64,000 nt of DNA from Bordetella genomosp. 11 (GTDB lineage: Bacteria; Pseudomonadota; Gammaproteobacteria; Burkholderiales; Burkholderiaceae_B). Shown here one piece after another: positions 61,501-64,000 of this stretch. The position numbers were made by a program, and so were the translations under genes. Location of the stretch: assembly GCF_002261215.1 (NCBI RefSeq), contig NZ_NEVS01000001.1, positions 806,001 through 870,000 on the forward strand. The letters run 5' to 3'. Every line of letters begins with the position of its first letter. The stretch's first letter is position 1. Below the pieces are notes generated by a model, which was not told the DNA's origin, did no database searches, and saw only the letters and a program-made list of their open reading frames with translations.

Positions 61501-62135
61501 CGGCGGGCGCCATGGCGGCCATCGTCGGCCCATCCGGCGCCGGCAAGAGCACCGTCGCCAGCCTGCTGCTGCGTTTCTGGGATCCCGTTCAAGGGACGAT
61601 ACGCGTGGGCGGCGTCGACGTGCGCGAATTGGAACTGGACGGTTTGCGCGAGTGCGTGGCGCTGGTGACCCAGGACACCTATCTGTTCAACGACACGCTG
61701 GAAGCGAATATCCGGCTCGCGCGGCCGGACGCCAGCGATGACGACCTGCGTACGGCGCTGGAACAGGCTGCCCTGGCCGACTTCGTGCGCGCCTTGCCCG
61801 ACGGCCTGGCGACCAGGGTGGGCGAACGCGGCATGCAATTGTCGGGCGGCCAGCGCCAGCGGATATCGATCGCGCGGGCTTTCCTGAAAAATGCGCCGGT
61901 GCTGATCCTCGACGAGGCGACCTCGCATCTGGATACCCTGTCGGAGCTGGGCATACGGCATTCGCTGCAACTGCTGATGCAGCATCGCACGACCCTGGTC
62001 ATCGCCCATCGCCTGTCCACCATCCGCGAAGCCGACCTGATCCTGGTATTGCAGGAAGGCCGGCTGGCCCAGGCCGGCACGCATGAAGCGTTGCTGGCGC
62101 GGGAGGGCTTCTACGCGCGCGCCAGCGCGCATTGA
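58509..62135 (+). CDS. Fused double ABC exporter, CydD-CydC-like (two membrane + two ATPase domains)
   Basis: This 1208-residue protein contains a complete CydD-like half and a CydC-like half in one chain. Half one: membrane region about 15-310, Walker A GPSGAGKST near 381-389, signature LSGGQRQRLAIARALL near 484, Walker B ILILDEALSSVD near 506. A Pro/Ala-rich linker (about 590-640) leads to half two: membrane region about 650-930, Walker A GPSGAGKST near 1007, signature LSGGQRQRISIARAFL near 1110, Walker B VLILDEATSHLD near 1130. Both sites look catalytic. CydDC exports thiols (cysteine/glutathione) for cytochrome bd assembly; no cydAB is nearby, so the substrate is open. Confidence 0.82.
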   Translation: MYFDFRLWRLTRGMRAQLTGGILLGLLALAAGIGRYVFLGQMLARVFAGDPWQSWMRPAAAAAALVLLRAVLDHGRTVQANRCAATVQQVLRAKLYDRIVALGPAWFANQRTGGVMLTVVDGVEQLQTFFGQYLPQVAIAAAAPFAIFAVIAFWDVPTALVLLAAAIFALVGPMAVHMLDRRASLERARSLQDFGEDFLDAVQGLPTLKSFGQGKSWGRRLAERARRLSDGTMWVLSVSLLTRGISDLGVALGAALALTLGAWRVGHGAMSVEALLIVLMAGTEIFRPLRDLRAVLHRGMLGQSAAASIHALMDAESGATALAAANAGSAAAQAGGAGIGAADFRPSIEFDDVSFSYTPRRAAHRGLSFRIAAGERVGIVGPSGAGKSTIVRLLLRECVAQHGAVRVGGHDVRDLDPQALLSRIAVVSQDITLFHGTLDDNLRLGRHDATPEQVRAAARAANIDDFIMALPDGYATHIGERGLQLSGGQRQRLAIARALLRDAPILILDEALSSVDTENEAIIQQALDRLMAGRTTLILAHRLASVLGADRCLVLDAGKVAEEGAHAELMARRGLYYALMHEQDEARRQKESAALAGTASITALPRPDAGPEAGTAPRNDTPTQSPPEPRALDEDARHVGWRATVATLLAVVRPWRGTLVTTIVLGVARVAAYIGVGVLSALVVAAVRDGRDAGALIVALLIAAPLAALFHWLESWLAHAMAYRLLGDMRVNLYDKLERLAPAYLLRRRSGDLVALATQDVEMIEYFYAHTIAPAIVALLVPLTVLGFLFAFSWPVAVTLLPFLAYALFAPVRGRRHVDALGDKARAALGEMSAHATDTIQGLGELTAFQATARRRAEFLALAERYGRRRLDILRDLSGQAARFEVAMGLGGLAVAVVGAMQVAAGTLDAGMLPLLILISLATFLPVSEISQVSRQLADTIAASRRLHVVNHEPEPVRDGPRPAPRAAAGLSLEFDRVSFAYPGMREYTLKDLGFNVPAGAMAAIVGPSGAGKSTVASLLLRFWDPVQGTIRVGGVDVRELELDGLRECVALVTQDTYLFNDTLEANIRLARPDASDDDLRTALEQAALADFVRALPDGLATRVGERGMQLSGGQRQRISIARAFLKNAPVLILDEATSHLDTLSELGIRHSLQLLMQHRTTLVIAHRLSTIREADLILVLQEGRLAQAGTHEALLAREGFYARASAH

Positions 62136-62143
62136 GGCCGCCG

Positions 62144-63307
62144 CTACGCTTGCGCCGCGGTCTGCCAGGACGTGGCGATCTGCCCGGTCCGATGGCGCGA
62201 CCGGCCCGAGCTCAGGTAGTTCGCGATCGAATCCTGCGTGACCTCGCCGACGTAGCCCTCGTCCGCGTCGATCACGGGCATCCAGGATGAGTTGTATTGG
62301 TACATGCGCGACAGCACCACCCGCAGATTGTCGTCCGGCGCGACCGAAGCCGAGAACGCGCGCAGGTGCTGGCCGCAATTACCCTGGCCGCCGCGCGCGA
62401 CGCGGCGCTGCACGAAGCCCAGCGCGCGATTGTCGGGACCGACGATGGTCAGATGCCCATTGTCGTTTTCTTCCATGTCGCGGTAGGCCTGGGCCAGCGG
62501 CGTCTCGGCGTGCGCGGTGCCGGGCTGCGTGGCGGCGTCGCCCGCCTTGACCAGCAGCAGGCGCTTGAGCGTGGCGTCCTGGCCGACGAAAGCGCCAACG
62601 AATTCATCCCGCGGGTGCGCCAGCAGGGTATCGGGATGGTCGTACTGCACCAGCCTGCCGCGCCGGAAGACCGCGATTTTGTCGCCCAGCTTGATCGCCT
62701 CGTCGATGTCGTGGCTGACCATGATCACCGTCTTTTTCAACGCGCGCTGCATCTGGAAAAATTCGTTCTGGATGGATTCGCGATTGATCGGGTCCACCGC
62801 GCCGAACGGCTCGTCCATCAGCATCACCGGCGGATCGGCGGCCAGGGCGCGGATCACGCCGATGCGCTGCTGCTGGCCGCCGGACAACTCGCGGGGATAG
62901 CGCTTCATGTAGATCTTCGGGTCCAGCGCGACCATGGACATCAATTCCGCCGCGCGTTCGCGGCAGCGTTTCCGGTCCCAGCCCAGCAAGCGGGGGACGA
63001 TGGTGATGTTCTCTTCTATCGTCATGTTGGGGAACAGGCCGATCTGCTGGATGACGTAGCCGATGTGGCGGCGCAGCTCGACCTCGTCCATCGCCATGGT
63101 GTCGTGGCCGTCGACCAGCACGCGGCCGGACGACGGCGCGATCAGGCGGTTGATCATCTTCAGCGTGGTGGTCTTGCCGCAGCCGGATGGGCCCAGGAAC
63201 ACGCAGAACTCGCCTTCCTCGACGTTAAGACTGACGGCGTCCACCGCATTGAACGGCTTGCCGTCTTTCTGGATGAAAGTCTTGGTCAGTTTGTCCAGTT
63301 CGATCAT
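62144..63307 (-). CDS. Osmoprotectant (glycine betaine/choline) ABC transporter ATP-binding protein with CBS domains
   Basis: This 387-residue ATPase of the OpuA/OpuC/ProV type has Walker A GPSGCGKTT, the QQIGLFPNMTIEENI loop, signature ELSGGQQQRIGVIRALA and Walker B VMLMDEPFGAVDP. A C-terminal pair of CBS motifs (about 270-375; GHLTIVGPDNRALGFV and WMPVIDADEGYVGEVTQDSI) probably senses ionic strength, as in OpuA. Its ATG overlaps the stop of the permease gene (63304-63307). Confidence 0.88.
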   Translation of the reverse strand: MIELDKLTKTFIQKDGKPFNAVDAVSLNVEEGEFCVFLGPSGCGKTTTLKMINRLIAPSSGRVLVDGHDTMAMDEVELRRHIGYVIQQIGLFPNMTIEENITIVPRLLGWDRKRCRERAAELMSMVALDPKIYMKRYPRELSGGQQQRIGVIRALAADPPVMLMDEPFGAVDPINRESIQNEFFQMQRALKKTVIMVSHDIDEAIKLGDKIAVFRRGRLVQYDHPDTLLAHPRDEFVGAFVGQDATLKRLLLVKAGDAATQPGTAHAETPLAQAYRDMEENDNGHLTIVGPDNRALGFVQRRVARGGQGNCGQHLRAFSASVAPDDNLRVVLSRMYQYNSSWMPVIDADEGYVGEVTQDSIANYLSSGRSRHRTGQIATSWQTAAQA

Positions 63308-63957
63308 GGCTTTTGTACCCCCTTCGAAGTCAGCAGTCGCTGCAAGGCTTGCAGCGCCAAATCGGCGGCGATGGCCAGCAGGCTGACCAGCACGGCGCCC
63401 ACCAGCAGTTTCATCATGTTGCTCTGGCCGATGGCACGCAGGATCAGCGTGCCCAGCCCGCCCGCGCCAATGACCGCGGCGATGGTCATGACGCCGATGT
63501 TCATGACCACCGCGGTACGCACGCCGCCCAGGATGACCGGTACCGCGAGCGGAAGATCCACCAGCCGCAGCCGCTGCCAGAACGTCATGCCGATGCCGAT
63601 GCCGGCTTCCTTGATCCCGGGGCTGACGTTGTGCAGCGCCAGGTAGGTGTTGCGCATGATGGGCAATAGCGAATACAGGAACACGGCGATGACGGCCGGC
63701 ACCGCGCCGATGCCGGCGCCGAATCTCGACAGCAGCGGGATCATCAGGCCGAAGAGGGCGATGGAAGGCAGCGTCAGCACGACGGTCGCGATGCCCAGCA
63801 GCGGCGCGGCCAGCCATTCGTGGCGGCTGACCAGGATGCCGGCCGGCACGCCGACCAGGATGGCGCATCCGACGGCGCTACCGACCAGGTAGATATGCTG
63901 CAGTGTCAGCGCGAGCAGATCCGTCCAGTTGGCCGACAGGTAGTCGTAAAGAGTCAT
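63304..63957 (-). CDS. Osmoprotectant ABC transporter permease (OpuCB/ProW-like)
   Basis: This 217-residue permease has about five or six hydrophobic helices and the EAA loop KEAGIGIGMTFWQRLRLVDLPLAVPVI typical of OpuCB/YehW-type subunits (quoted in part). It starts MTLYDYLSANWTDLLALTLQHIYLV. With the CBS-containing ATPase it imports a compatible solute; the exact solute is unknown. It follows the partial gene at the window end by 10 bases. Confidence 0.87.
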   Translation of the reverse strand: MTLYDYLSANWTDLLALTLQHIYLVGSAVGCAILVGVPAGILVSRHEWLAAPLLGIATVVLTLPSIALFGLMIPLLSRFGAGIGAVPAVIAVFLYSLLPIMRNTYLALHNVSPGIKEAGIGIGMTFWQRLRLVDLPLAVPVILGGVRTAVVMNIGVMTIAAVIGAGGLGTLILRAIGQSNMMKLLVGAVLVSLLAIAADLALQALQRLLTSKGVQKP

Positions 63958-63967
63958 GGCGTCTCCT

Positions 63968-64000
63968 TCAGGGCAGCCTGTGGGTGCGCAGGAAATCCGC
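63968..64000 (-). CDS. 3' end of an upstream gene, probably of the same osmoprotectant ABC operon
   Basis: On the leftward strand the last ten codons (ADFLRTHRLP) and a TGA are visible before the permease gene, with AAGGAG between. The ending resembles the C-terminus of quaternary-amine binding proteins, but ten residues are too few for a firm call. Confidence 0.4.
   Translation of the reverse strand, partial: ADFLRTHRLP

Overview
The window is GC-rich, almost wholly protein-coding DNA with short intergenic gaps. It contains many LysR regulators, two Bug-type tricarboxylate-transporter binding proteins, a TRAP transporter and a DUF2322 gene. This mix is typical of Burkholderiales, family Alcaligenaceae (Bordetella/Achromobacter group); that placement is an inference from gene content only. 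I see no rRNA, tRNA, CRISPR array, phage or insertion sequence. The window reads as an accessory chromosomal region devoted to uptake and catabolism of small nitrogen and carbon compounds.

Layout. 1-2.8 kb: end of a urea/short-amide ABC transporter (urtD, urtE) with formamidase (fmdA, fmdB) and a terminator. 3.0-4.7 kb: Aer-like PAS chemoreceptor. 4.8-8.3 kb: TRAP transporter whose small-permease gene is broken by a perfect 127-bp tandem duplication. 8.3-15.4 kb: sugar-diacid (galactarate/glucarate-type) operon read leftward (Bug protein, GarD-like dehydratase, HpaI/GarL aldolase, TtuC-type dehydrogenase, semialdehyde dehydrogenase) with a divergent LysR. 15.5-16.6 kb: an orphan pcaL fusion. 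16.9-23.8 kb: RpiR regulator plus Dpp/Opp-type ABC operon enclosing a glycerophosphodiester phosphodiesterase. 24-26 kb: small hypothetical proteins. 26-29.5 kb: LysR, argininosuccinate-lyase-like enzyme and Bug protein. 29.6-36.8 kb: one leftward operon for import and hydrolysis of an N-carboxy-urea/ureide (allophanate hydrolase AtzF, ABC importer, AtzG, AtzE, AtzH/HpxZ, GntR). 37-41.4 kb: DUF2322, MFS, LysR, azoreductase, LysR. 41.4-49.3 kb: a Pcm-erythromycin esterase fusion, then an XRE-cupin regulator, a [2Fe-2S] reductase, MOSC, RidA and MFS, with a divergent DJ-1/PfpI gene. 49.5-55.7 kb: small secreted protein, divergent MurA-like enzyme, EmrA/EmrB/outer-membrane efflux operon. 55.7-62.1 kb: zinc alcohol dehydrogenase, small hydrophilic protein, LysR, fused CydDC-like ABC exporter. 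62.1-64 kb: osmoprotectant ABC importer, cut by the window end.

The strongest new observations come from reading the DNA between genes. (i) A GTTTCC-N5-GGAAAC motif, or arrays of its half-site with the same spacing, lies just upstream of four transcription units around 44-48 kb, suggesting one regulon under the XRE-cupin repressor. (ii) A TTGT-GT-ACAA dyad lies upstream of atzF, the first gene of an operon ending in a GntR regulator gene. (iii) Paired TGCAA-N6-TTGCA sites lie upstream of the RpiR-dpp operon. (iv) The 127-bp duplication in dctQ leaves a frame that becomes fully open if one copy is removed.
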